Shown piece after piece: positions 1-7,447 of a DNA stretch of 31,535 bases. Under the pieces are notes generated by a model. The model was not told where the DNA came from. It saw only the letters and a list, made by a program, of their open reading frames with translations, and searched no databases. The position numbers and the translations under genes are program-made. This stretch comes from Bacteroidales bacterium UBA3824. Its GTDB lineage: Bacteria > Bacteroidota > Bacteroidia > Bacteroidales > UBA3824. Position 1 is the first letter of the stretch. Each line of letters opens with the position of its first letter. The stretch lies in the NCBI GenBank assembly GCA_002393195.1, contig DGIK01000038.1, positions 2,494 to 34,028 of the forward strand. The letters run 5' to 3'.

Positions 1-1
1 C

Positions 2-502
2 CCCGCCGATGAAATCGCGAAGATGGAAGTCTATAAAGGCGTAGCCGCCTCCAAATGGACTTCCGACCCCGACGTTGGAGTAGTCATCTTCACCACAAAG
101 AAGGCAGAAGCCTCAGCGATGGAACAGCAAGTCTTCCAAGTCGTTGAAGATATGCCCGAATTTCCGGGCGGCGACCTTGAACTCCGCAAGTACATCGCCG
201 AAAACGTCCGCTACCCCCAAGATGCCAAAGACAACAACGAACAGGGTACTGTCTATGTGAAGTTCATCGTTGACAAGACCGGCAAAGTAACCGAACCGAC
301 CATCGTCAAAGGCTCAGACTGCGAATCCCTTGACGAAGAGGCAATCAGGGTTGTAAACACAATCCCCGACTTCACCCCCGGACGTCAGCGCGGTCAGAAC
401 GTCGCCGTTAGTCTTGTAATGCCGATTAAGTTTGCATTGTCATCGACAGAAACACCCGCCGGCGACAACAAAGCCACTGGCGTCATGATTATTGGCGAAT
501 AG
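2..502 (+). CDS. TonB C-terminal domain protein (5' end outside window)
   Basis: The reading frame is open from the window edge, so the real start lies upstream and the ATG at 23 is internal. The first ~35 residues (PADEIAKMEVYKG..., GVVIFTTKK) resemble the end of a TonB-receptor plug-like segment, which in Bacteroidota often precedes a TonB C-terminal domain in BlaR1/M56-type or TonB-like proteins. The rest is a TonB_C domain: FPGGDLELRKYIAENVRYP, then GTVYVKFIVDKTGKVTEP and the DEEAIRVV helix. By family, this domain contacts the TonB box of outer-membrane receptors from the periplasm. Any N-terminal membrane or peptidase region is not visible. The gene ends 2 bp before the convergent dacB-type gene. 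Confidence 0.85.
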   Translation, partial: PADEIAKMEVYKGVAASKWTSDPDVGVVIFTTKKAEASAMEQQVFQVVEDMPEFPGGDLELRKYIAENVRYPQDAKDNNEQGTVYVKFIVDKTGKVTEPTIVKGSDCESLDEEAIRVVNTIPDFTPGRQRGQNVAVSLVMPIKFALSSTETPAGDNKATGVMIIGE

Positions 503-504
503 GA

Positions 505-1980
505 TTAATTATTATAATCCGCCAACGCCACGATAAACTTCTCCATTATCTTTCTCGTATCATTGGACGAGCAAGTGAAATTGTTGATGACAATCGCCCA
601 CGCAATTTCACGACCTGAACGCGACGTGACATATCCGGAATACGACTTCACACGACGAACAGTGCCGGATTTGCCACGCGCGTTTTTTTCGGCGCGGGTG
701 TTGAGACACATACCCGACATCGTGCCCTTGTCGCCGCACATCGTAAGACTATTATTGAAAGCGTCGTAATTCTTAGACGTATTGTGCATATACGTCAATA
801 GATAACACAATTGACGCGCCGTCACAATGTTGAAATGCGACAAGCCGCAGCCGTCGTTGATGCTCATGCCCTTGATGTCCATACCCTTGGACTTCCAAAA
901 CTGCATCACAGCCGCGCCGCCCATCGGGATGCTACTACTATTGAACCATTTCATACCCACCAAAATTGCGCAATGTTCCGCATAGAGGTTGATACTATGC
1001 CAATTGGTGTATTTGATAATCTCCGACAGCGGCGGCGATTCGAGGGTGCAAATCACCGTTGCCGTGGTGTCTTTTTCGAGATAGCGATTGTTGTCTGCCG
1101 CGCTAAAAGGCTTGCCCAAAACTTTGATGCCACGGCTATTGAGGCTGTCCAACAACTGCGTCGCGGCAAAAAGCGGAGGGTCGGGCAGTATGCAACGCAC
1201 TGTAACATCATTTTTATTGATTGGCATCGGGCCTTCGATATATTTTGAGAGTTGGTAAGTCTTGCCGAATACGTTGGTATTTTCACGGGTAACGGATGCC
1301 GACGCCGTGGTCAAGTTAGTGAGGTTCATACCCTTGATAGGCGGTTCGCTGCCCATATAGACAGGCTCGGAGCCGTCGCGCCCCGTCTTGAAATGGAGGG
1401 TCATCATATTGTCGTTGACAGTCAAGCCATTAGGCACTGCGCCGAAATAATTGCCCAAATCCTCCCACGCCCAAGTAGGCGGCGTGGTCTCCTTTATATA
1501 AATAGTGCCGTCGCCGACAATATTGCCGCTCACGTGCTTGATGCCCGCCTTTTGGATGGCGGCGATGAAAAGTTCGTTGTAATTATAATTGGCGTGGTCG
1601 GTGAAAAACCTCGACCCAAGCGTAGGGTCGCCGCTGCCACGGATTATGATGTCGCCCTTCAAGAGACCCGTGGAATCGATGTTGCCGGTATAGACGAGTT
1701 CGGTCTTGTAAGTGTAATCTGCGCCGAGGAGTTCGAGGGCGGCGGCGGTTGTGAAAAGTTTGGTGTTGCTCGCGGGAATCACGCTCATATCGGGATTGAC
1801 GGACGCAAGCACCTCGCCGGTCTTCATATCGGTAGCCAACAGAGACACCTGACCGTTGGCAAAAGCGTCGTGATTCCTGATTTCGTTGACGGCGCGGAAT
1901 ATGACGCCACTGTTTACCTGCGCCGCCGCGTCAATGGATGCCATAAGCGCAAAAGATAACATTAAAGTCCTTGTTCTCAT
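505..1980 (-). CDS. dacB: D-alanyl-D-alanine carboxypeptidase/endopeptidase (PBP4, peptidase S13)
   Basis: 491-residue periplasmic penicillin-binding protein of the DacB/PBP4 class, which trims or cleaves D-Ala crosslinks in peptidoglycan. Residues 1-21 form a signal peptide (hydrophobic LMLSFALMASI, then AAAQ). The SxxK active site is SNTK at 71-74, within PASNTKLFTTAAALELLG. The second motif region is DGCGLSHFN, and the KTG-like motif is KSG at about 437-439 (GKSGTVRRV). The long insertion between SxxK and the second motif is typical of class C PBPs. It lies 31 bp downstream of the bactofilin/AtpI-like operon on the same strand and may be cotranscribed with it. All catalytic motifs are present, so it is probably active. 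Confidence 0.93.
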   Translation of the reverse strand: MRTRTLMLSFALMASIDAAAQVNSGVIFRAVNEIRNHDAFANGQVSLLATDMKTGEVLASVNPDMSVIPASNTKLFTTAAALELLGADYTYKTELVYTGNIDSTGLLKGDIIIRGSGDPTLGSRFFTDHANYNYNELFIAAIQKAGIKHVSGNIVGDGTIYIKETTPPTWAWEDLGNYFGAVPNGLTVNDNMMTLHFKTGRDGSEPVYMGSEPPIKGMNLTNLTTASASVTRENTNVFGKTYQLSKYIEGPMPINKNDVTVRCILPDPPLFAATQLLDSLNSRGIKVLGKPFSAADNNRYLEKDTTATVICTLESPPLSEIIKYTNWHSINLYAEHCAILVGMKWFNSSSIPMGGAAVMQFWKSKGMDIKGMSINDGCGLSHFNIVTARQLCYLLTYMHNTSKNYDAFNNSLTMCGDKGTMSGMCLNTRAEKNARGKSGTVRRVKSYSGYVTSRSGREIAWAIVINNFTCSSNDTRKIMEKFIVALADYNN

Positions 1981-2011
1981 AGCGGTAGTTAAGTTAGTGT
2001 TGGTTAGGCTA

Positions 2012-2401
2012 TTATGAATTTTCCTTGTCCTTATAAAACTGCAACAGCGTAATGGTGTCCATCACCGTAAAAAACAGATACAGCAACAGGAAAACCACCA
2101 CAAACGGAATCCTCGGCTCGCCTTTCATCGAGAGATAAGCCACGACAAAATACACCAAGAATATCAACAGTTTTGCGCCGTTGGTGAGCATAAACGCGCC
2201 GTTGAATTTGAGCAACGCCTCCACCGACGGTGTGGTCAAGACCTTGATAGTCAATACGCTCGCCACCGTAAACAAAATCGGAGTCAATAGCAACGCCGTG
2301 GATGCCATCGACGCAAACCACACCGAAAACACCACGGCAACCACTATGGTGATTGCACAGCCGATGATGACGCTGCGCTTGATAAGTTCGTTTGCGCTCA
2401 T
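2012..2401 (-). CDS. Small four-helix membrane protein, ATP-synthase-associated type
   Basis: 129-residue integral membrane protein with four hydrophobic segments (about residues 9-28, 32-50, 65-86, 95-118) and little else. I chose the start MSANELIKRS because its ATG overlaps the stop of the upstream AtpI-like gene (ATGA at 2398-2401), a common sign of translational coupling; the longer frame to 2506 only shadows that gene. Proteins like this commonly lie between an AtpI-like gene and atpB in Bacteroidota, and a role in F0F1 assembly is suggested by position only. Here the next gene is dacB rather than atpB. No catalytic motif was seen. Confidence 0.8.
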   Translation of the reverse strand: MSANELIKRSVIIGCAITIVVAVVFSVWFASMASTALLLTPILFTVASVLTIKVLTTPSVEALLKFNGAFMLTNGAKLLIFLVYFVVAYLSMKGEPRIPFVVVFLLLYLFFTVMDTITLLQFYKDKENS

Positions 2402-2616
2402 TTTGTAACGTCTTTTATGAAATAATACAACGCCAATGCGACCGCCACGATGGTGAGCACAAGCGTCCACACCTTGAACTCGTTGCCCATATAGCCGTCG
2501 AGCCACTTGCCGCCCAACGCCCCGAGCACGATGATTGCCGCCATTTGGAACGCGGCGGAGGTGTACTTGGCTACGATGCGGAGACGGTCTTTGTCGCTTC
2601 GCTTCTTATTTGCCAT
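2398..2616 (-). CDS. AtpI-like small membrane protein (F0F1 ATPase gene 1 type)
   Basis: 72-residue protein with a basic N-terminus (MANKKRSDKDRLR) and two membrane helices: one around SAAFQMAAIIVLGALGGKWLD and one around WTLVLTIVAVALALYYFI. The GALGGKWLD pattern after the first helix is characteristic of the AtpI/ATPase_gene1 family, whose members precede ATP synthase operons and have been linked to c-ring assembly and magnesium transport. It starts 3 bp after the bactofilin stop and overlaps the next gene by 4 bp, so the three form one transcription unit. No ATP synthase subunit is in the window, so the link to the enzyme is by family only. Confidence 0.8.
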   Translation of the reverse strand: MANKKRSDKDRLRIVAKYTSAAFQMAAIIVLGALGGKWLDGYMGNEFKVWTLVLTIVAVALALYYFIKDVTK

Positions 2617-2619
2617 TTC

Positions 2620-2988
2620 TTACTTTGATTGCGATGGTTGGGACGGCGACTTGCGATCCATATTGCAAGTGCCGGTGAACACTGCGCCATTCTCCACGAC
2701 GAGTTTGTCGGTGATGATGTCGCCGTGCACTATGGCTGTCTCCTGCAATACGAGGGTCTCATCGACGGAGATTTTGCCGTCAAATTTGCCCGCGATTGCG
2801 GCGTTCTTGCACTTCACGTCGCCTTCTATGACGCCCGTGTTTACCACTACGAGTTTGCCGGTAAGGGAGATGTTGCCCTTCACCTTGCCGTCTATCCTAA
2901 TGTTGCCGTTGGCCTTTATCTCGCCAACAATCTCCACGCCTGCGGCGATGGTACTTGTCTTACTTTCTTCTGAAATATTCTTGCTCAT
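2620..2988 (-). CDS. Bactofilin (polymer-forming cytoskeletal protein)
   Basis: 122-residue protein with the bactofilin beta-helix core (about 12-110). It shows regularly spaced turns rich in glycine and hydrophobics: IVGEIKANGNIRIDGKVKGN, then IEGDVKCKNAAIAGKFDGKI and VHGDIITDKLVVENGAVFTG. The N- and C-terminal tails are short and polar. Bactofilins polymerise without nucleotide at the inner face of the membrane and position cell-wall enzymes. It is first gene of a minus-strand operon behind a clear promoter at 3014-3042. The wall peptidase gene dacB lies further along the same strand, which would fit a cell-envelope role, though that link is inferred. Confidence 0.92.
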   Translation of the reverse strand: MSKNISEESKTSTIAAGVEIVGEIKANGNIRIDGKVKGNISLTGKLVVVNTGVIEGDVKCKNAAIAGKFDGKISVDETLVLQETAIVHGDIITDKLVVENGAVFTGTCNMDRKSPSQPSQSK

Positions 2989-3013
2989 AATAAGATTTTA
3001 TAATTTCAGCGTG

Positions 3014-3042
3014 CAAGTTACTCATTATTTACGTCGTACCAA
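3014..3042 (-). promoter_or_regulatory. Bacteroidota-type promoter of the bactofilin operon
   Basis: On the minus strand TTG (complement of 3040-3042), 19 bp, then TAACTTG (complement of 3014-3020). This is close to the TTG-N19-TAnnTTTG consensus with one T fewer in the -7 box. The bactofilin ATG is 25 bp downstream. Confidence 0.6.
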
Positions 3043-3130
3043 AATTTTTTAATGTTTTTTTTCAAAATAACAAAATACACGGCTATAAAATCCGTTGTTA
3101 AGTATAGGACAATAATATCAAAAAATAAAA

Positions 3131-4549
3131 ATGGAAGACACAAAAAACATAATAAACACAGACGGGCCGCTAAACGCCGACGTTCCCCTGCACACCGAAG
3201 ACGCGCACGCAGAGGAACACGAGGAGCCTGTACACACAGAGCCTACGCCCACAGAGCCCACGGAGACTGCCGCCGCACCGAGCGACAAGCCCGCCGCCGC
3301 GCCCGCCACACTCACCGAAAATCAAAAGGACATTCAGACCTACGACGACCTGGTGTACGACAAATACGTTGAAATCGTCAATACAAAGGTTTACAATGCC
3401 CAAATGATAATATCGTTTATGCTCGACAACGGACTCGACGTGGACGAGCCGATACTCCGTCAAGTGGCAGAAGCTCGCGAAACGGTAAACACCCCGAAAT
3501 GGAACGACGTGGAGTGCAAATTTATGATGACATACAACGAACTCGTAAAGCGCATCTACCCCGTCTCCATCGAGATGATCAACAATCCGTCAAAAATCGA
3601 CAAGGTGGAACTCTCGGGCACGATACTCGGCAAGTCGAACCGTGACCACAGGAAGAAAAAGTCTGCCATCATTTACTCGGCAATCACGGGATTCTTCGTG
3701 TTGCTGTTGCTTGGCGTGCAGATATTCTACTTCCTCGGCAGCACCCGTCTCAACAACATCAACAACACCAACGCCGAACTCGAAAAGACGCTCTTCCGTC
3801 AGCGCGAATTGCAGATACTCACCACGTCCGCGCCCGAAAACCTCTCATACGAACTCGAATTGGAGGACAATGTGTCGAAGACCACAGAGCTCAACAATTC
3901 GCTCCAAAGCAACATCCTCCTCCTCGAACCGTGGACCAAGGTAATCAGCGCGCTCACCTTCAATACGCGCAGCAACAAGGACATCGACACCAAGGAAAAG
4001 GAAAATATGAAGACCAACATCGAGGTCATCCAAGAGGCTAAAGGCTACGCCCTGATACTCGGCATATACATCCTGCCACTGTTGTACGGACTCATCGGCG
4101 GCCTCACATACGTATTGCGCGAGATGCGCTCCGATGTCCGCAAATACACCCTCGACAAGGAATCCACCATCAAATACATCCTCCGCATCATACTCGGCGC
4201 GGTAGCCGGACTGTCGGTAGGACTGTTTTGGAGCGACATCGAGAACGCACAGGCTGTGGGATTCACGTCAATATCGCTCTCGCCAATGTTGCTTGCCTTC
4301 ATTGCGGGCTACTGCGTGGAGCACGTGTTGGGATTCATCGACAAGATAATCAAAAACGTATTTGACAACCTGATGCCCAAATCCAAGCGCGACGAAGAAC
4401 GCCTCACCAAGCCCGACGCCAACACTCAGGACAACGCCAACGCCGACGCCGACAAAGGCAAAGCAACCACCGCAAAGCCCGACACTCCGGCTAAGGCAGC
4501 ATCGCTCCCCCAACCCACTAAATTATCATACTTCGCCGAAAGAATGTAA
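3131..4549 (+). CDS. Uncharacterised membrane protein with four helices
   Basis: 472 residues; I do not recognise a named family. The first ~65 residues are acidic and low in complexity (E, P, T, A rich), followed by a soluble helical part (66-175). Helix 1 is at about 178-203. A charged, coiled-coil-like stretch rich in N, L and E spans 205-300. Helices 2-4 are at about 305-329 (YILPLLYGLIGGLTYVLRE), 349-367 and 378-402. The tail (415-472) is again charged and low in complexity. The PLLYGLIGGLTYVLRE and ISLSPMLLAFIAGYCVE segments look conserved in style and may be the functional core. It stands alone, divergent from the bactofilin operon and 38 bp ahead of a histidine kinase on the same strand, so the two may be cotranscribed. 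Confidence 0.75.
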   Translation: MEDTKNIINTDGPLNADVPLHTEDAHAEEHEEPVHTEPTPTEPTETAAAPSDKPAAAPATLTENQKDIQTYDDLVYDKYVEIVNTKVYNAQMIISFMLDNGLDVDEPILRQVAEARETVNTPKWNDVECKFMMTYNELVKRIYPVSIEMINNPSKIDKVELSGTILGKSNRDHRKKKSAIIYSAITGFFVLLLLGVQIFYFLGSTRLNNINNTNAELEKTLFRQRELQILTTSAPENLSYELELEDNVSKTTELNNSLQSNILLLEPWTKVISALTFNTRSNKDIDTKEKENMKTNIEVIQEAKGYALILGIYILPLLYGLIGGLTYVLREMRSDVRKYTLDKESTIKYILRIILGAVAGLSVGLFWSDIENAQAVGFTSISLSPMLLAFIAGYCVEHVLGFIDKIIKNVFDNLMPKSKRDEERLTKPDANTQDNANADADKGKATTAKPDTPAKAASLPQPTKLSYFAERM

Positions 4550-4587
4550 GCGAAGACAAATAACAAAAATAAACAACTTTTGCCCTT

Positions 4588-5727
4588 ATGACAAGGAAGG
4601 AAATAATACGAACAGTGTTATACATACTCACGGCGATTGCAAGTGTGGCTGCGTGGCTATACTGCAACCACCTCACCGACCTTCTCAAACAACAGGAGCA
4701 AAAGAACATCTCGCTGTGGGCAGAATCCATCCGCGAGATTGAGAAAGTTGACCTCGACGGCGAGATAAGCCCCATTGTATATACCATAATACAAGAAAAC
4801 AGCACCATCCCCGCCATCCTCAAATCAAACATCGACGGGCAATACTCCTACATAAACCTCGACATCGACACAACAGAAATGTCGCTCAACGACTACCTAC
4901 TCGCCGAAATCGAGAATATGAAAAAGGAGCATCCGCCCATCAACATCGACCGTTATTACACCCTCTATTACAGGGACAGTAGCATCATCCGTCAGCTGGA
5001 GACCTACCCGATAATACAGTTGATAGTTACCTTTATGATAATTGCGCTCACCATCGTAGGCATCCGCATCAGCAACAAAGCCGACCAAAGCATTATGATG
5101 GTGGGAATGAGCAAGGAGACCGCGCACCAACTCGGCACGCCCATCACATCGCTCCTCGCGTGGGTGGAGATACTCAAAATGGAGAATTACAACCCCGAAA
5201 TCACCTGCGAGGTAGAGAAGGACGTTACGAGGCTCGTGCAAATCACCGACCGATTCTCCCGCATTGGCAACACGCCCGAACTCAAACCCGAAAACCTCGG
5301 CCCCGTGCTAAGCAAGGCCATCGAATACCTCCGCTCCCGCACGTCGTCAAACGTGAAATACACCGTGGAAATCCCCGAAAACTCCACAATCATAGTCCCG
5401 ATGTGCATACCGCTCATCGAATGGGTAGTAGAAAACATCGTGAAAAACGCAATCGACGCAATGCAGGGCAAGGGCTCGATAACCCTCCGCCTCATCAACA
5501 GCGGCAAAAACGCCATCGTAGAAATCTCCGACACTGGCAAGGGCATCCCCAAGCGCAATTTCAAGACCGTATTCAAACCCGGCTACACCACCAAAAAACA
5601 CGGTTGGGGACTTGGGCTCTCGCTCGCGCAGCGCATCATCAACGACTACCACAAAGGCAACATCATAGTAAAAAGCAGCGAGCCAGGCAAGGGCACAACA
5701 TTCAAAATCACACTGCCAAAAAAATAA
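4588..5727 (+). CDS. Membrane sensor histidine kinase (orphan)
   Basis: 379 residues. Helices at about 6-25 and 141-160 bracket a ~115-residue extracytoplasmic sensor region that matches no family I recognise. The phospho-accepting histidine is H180 in ETAHQLGTPITSLLAW, the HQLGTP variant of the H box. The ATPase domain is complete: N box with N283 and N287, G1 box DTGKGIP (315-321), F-like VFKPGYTTK, G2 box GWGLGLSLA (339-347), and GKGTTF near the end. It should autophosphorylate and pass phosphate to a response regulator. No such regulator is encoded next to it, so its partner is unknown. It sits 38 bp behind the four-helix membrane protein and is followed by a strong terminator. Confidence 0.92.
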   Translation: MTRKEIIRTVLYILTAIASVAAWLYCNHLTDLLKQQEQKNISLWAESIREIEKVDLDGEISPIVYTIIQENSTIPAILKSNIDGQYSYINLDIDTTEMSLNDYLLAEIENMKKEHPPINIDRYYTLYYRDSSIIRQLETYPIIQLIVTFMIIALTIVGIRISNKADQSIMMVGMSKETAHQLGTPITSLLAWVEILKMENYNPEITCEVEKDVTRLVQITDRFSRIGNTPELKPENLGPVLSKAIEYLRSRTSSNVKYTVEIPENSTIIVPMCIPLIEWVVENIVKNAIDAMQGKGSITLRLINSGKNAIVEISDTGKGIPKRNFKTVFKPGYTTKKHGWGLGLSLAQRIINDYHKGNIIVKSSEPGKGTTFKITLPKK

Positions 5728-5885
5728 TGTTAAGAAACATTAAAACGTGAAACCTTTTTTCTCCAAATCCGTATAACCTATTAGAAAACAAAAACAAAGA
5801 CACTCGACTGTGAAGTCCAGGCCAATCAAAATTTTAATGTCAGAACTCTTTTCATAATAAGATTTAGGTTAGATTAGTAAGCAGC

Positions 5886-5923
5886 AAAAAAGCGGGTCGC
5901 AGCGATGCAACTCGCTTTTTTTT
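5886..5923 (+). terminator. Strong intrinsic terminator after the histidine kinase
   Basis: Stem AAAAAAGCGGGT pairs with ACTCGCTTTTTT (one G-T wobble). An inner GCA/TGC stem closes a GCGA loop, and the run of eight T continues the 3' arm. It lies about 160 nt beyond the kinase stop. Nothing coding was seen in 5728-5885. Confidence 0.85.
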
Positions 5924-5942
5924 GGTCTTTTTCGTTGTCATT

Positions 5943-5992
5943 GTAGAGACGCACGACCGTTATCGTAGAGACGCACGACCGTGCGTCTCTAC
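5943..5992. repeat. Intergenic repeat with 28-bp perfect palindrome
   Basis: GTAGAGACGCACGACCGT occurs twice in direct orientation (5943-5960 and 5965-5982). The second copy forms a perfect hairpin: 12-bp arms 5965-5976 and 5981-5992 with loop GACC. The palindrome supplies the stop codon of the riboflavin synthase gene, so it abuts or interrupts its 3' end. Elements of this GTAGAGACGC...GCGTCTCTAC shape occur as scattered intergenic repeats in many Bacteroidota and cyanobacterial genomes. It may also end the riboflavin synthase transcript. Confidence 0.85.
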
Positions 5993-6588
5993 AGTTGTTT
6001 CATATACACCTTTGCAATCTTCTGGATATACTTGCCGATGATGTCAAATTCGAGGTTCACCTTGTCGCCAACTTTAAGCGCGTGGAAGTTGGTAACTTCA
6101 TACGTGTAAGGGATGATAGCTACGCGGAATTTGCCAGTCTCGGAGTTGCAGACCGTGAGGCTTACACCATTGACGGCAACCGAGCCTTTCTCTACGGTGA
6201 TATTGCCCTGCGTGGGGTCGTATTCTATTGTGTAATAACGACTTCCGTCAGCATCCTCGATGTTGGTGCAAGTGCCGCGCTGATCCACGTGTCCTTGTAC
6301 GATATGACCGTCGAGGAGTGAATCGGGCTTCATACTCCGCTCCAAATTGACCTCCGTACCTACCTGCCAATCAGAGAGATTGCTACGGTCGAGAGTTTCC
6401 TTCATAGCGGTTACGGTATATCGCTTGCCGTCGCATTTGACCACGGTAAGGCAAACGCCATTATGAGCGACGCTTTGGTCTATCTTCAATTCGCCCGCAA
6501 AGGGACATTCGAGCGTGAAGTCGATATTGGAACGGTCGCGATGGATGTCCACAATGCGACCGATACTTTCTACAATTCCCGAAAACAT
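5989..6588 (-). CDS. ribE: Riboflavin synthase, alpha subunit
   Basis: 199 residues, the usual length. It converts two 6,7-dimethyl-8-ribityllumazine molecules into riboflavin and the pyrimidine by-product in the cytoplasm. The protein is two similar lumazine-binding halves. The first opens with MFSGIVESIGRIVDI and contains NGVCLTVV; the second has GHIVQGHVDQRGT followed by VEKGSVAVNGVSLTV. It begins 3 bp after the proC stop and is evidently cotranscribed with it from the promoter at 7400-7429. The stop codon lies inside a palindromic repeat, so the last residues may have been set by that element. No FMN riboswitch precedes the operon. Confidence 0.95.
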   Translation of the reverse strand: MFSGIVESIGRIVDIHRDRSNIDFTLECPFAGELKIDQSVAHNGVCLTVVKCDGKRYTVTAMKETLDRSNLSDWQVGTEVNLERSMKPDSLLDGHIVQGHVDQRGTCTNIEDADGSRYYTIEYDPTQGNITVEKGSVAVNGVSLTVCNSETGKFRVAIIPYTYEVTNFHALKVGDKVNLEFDIIGKYIQKIAKVYMKQL

Positions 6589-6591
6589 TGG

Positions 6592-7371
6592 CTACTTGGC
6601 TATTACGTGATAAGACGAAATGATACCTTCAATCACCGAGGAGGAGAAACCATTCTTCTCCATCTCGTTGAGACCACGGATAGTGGTGCCCGACGGAGTG
6701 CAAACGCGGTCGATGAGTTGTTCGAGGTGAGTGCCCTCCTGCATAAAGAGTTCCACAGTGCCCTTCATGGTCTGCGACACGATTTCGTTGGCGACGTCGC
6801 TGCGGAAACCTATCTCGATGCCGCCTTCCACCATTGCCCTCATAAACCTCAATACGTAAGCGATGCCCGAACCGGTCAAGATTGTGGCGGCGTTGATGCG
6901 GCTCTCGTCGATTACAATCACCTTGCCGAGAGTGCCGAGCACCTGCATTGTAGGCTCGATGACCTCGTCCTCAGCGTCGTAAGCGACACAAGTGGTTGAT
7001 TGATTGATGGATGCTGCGATGTTTGGCATTATCCTGAACACCGAAACCTTCTTGTAGCAATAGCCCTTGATTTGGTCGATGCTCAATCCCGCAACCGGCG
7101 ACACGATGGTCTGACTGTTATTAAGCGCGGGCGCGATTTCCTCGATGACGTCCTTGGCTATCCACGGCTTCACGCACAGGAAAATGATGTCTGCGCTTTT
7201 GACAGCCTCGATGTTGTTTCTACTTGCATTGACGCCCCACGAGCGCACCTTGTCGAGGTCCGCCTCGGGGTCGGTGGCGGTAATATCGAATCCGTTTTCC
7301 TTTTGCTTATTAGCAAGGCCCTTGACAATCGACGCTCCGAGATTGCCACAGCCTATCACTGTTATTTTCAT
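6592..7371 (-). CDS. proC: Pyrroline-5-carboxylate reductase
   Basis: 259 residues, close to the usual ~265. It catalyses the last step of proline synthesis, NAD(P)H-dependent reduction of 1-pyrroline-5-carboxylate. The Rossmann dinucleotide motif is at the start (MKITVIGCGNLGASIVKGL). The dimerisation/active-site region reads GSGIAYVLRFMRAMVEGG, then VCTPSGTTIRGLNEME, matching the ProC signature (usually TSPGGTTI). It heads a two-gene operon with riboflavin synthase, and its own promoter is recognisable 29 bp upstream of the ATG. Confidence 0.95.
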   Translation of the reverse strand: MKITVIGCGNLGASIVKGLANKQKENGFDITATDPEADLDKVRSWGVNASRNNIEAVKSADIIFLCVKPWIAKDVIEEIAPALNNSQTIVSPVAGLSIDQIKGYCYKKVSVFRIMPNIAASINQSTTCVAYDAEDEVIEPTMQVLGTLGKVIVIDESRINAATILTGSGIAYVLRFMRAMVEGGIEIGFRSDVANEIVSQTMKGTVELFMQEGTHLEQLIDRVCTPSGTTIRGLNEMEKNGFSSSVIEGIISSYHVIAK

Positions 7372-7399
7372 ATAATAGATGATGTTAAATTCAACGCGC

Positions 7400-7429
7400 C
7401 AAAGATACGGAAAAAAAGAATATCTTCAA
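7400..7429 (-). promoter_or_regulatory. Promoter of proC-riboflavin synthase operon
   Basis: Minus strand: TTG (complement of 7427-7429), exactly 19 bp, then TATCTTTG (complement of 7400-7407). This is a full match to the Bacteroidota consensus. The ATG lies 29 bp downstream. Confidence 0.8.
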
Positions 7430-7447
7430 TAATTAATTGCAGTAAAT

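Noticed and set aside
3052..3372. Open frame rich in arginine overlapping the start of the four-helix protein
   Set aside because: Shadow of the membrane protein gene in another frame; R/H-rich composition is typical of such shadows.
7372..7447. FMN riboswitch for the riboflavin synthase operon
   Set aside because: The leader is only ~20-30 nt from the promoter to the proC ATG, too short for the aptamer, and its conserved segments are absent.
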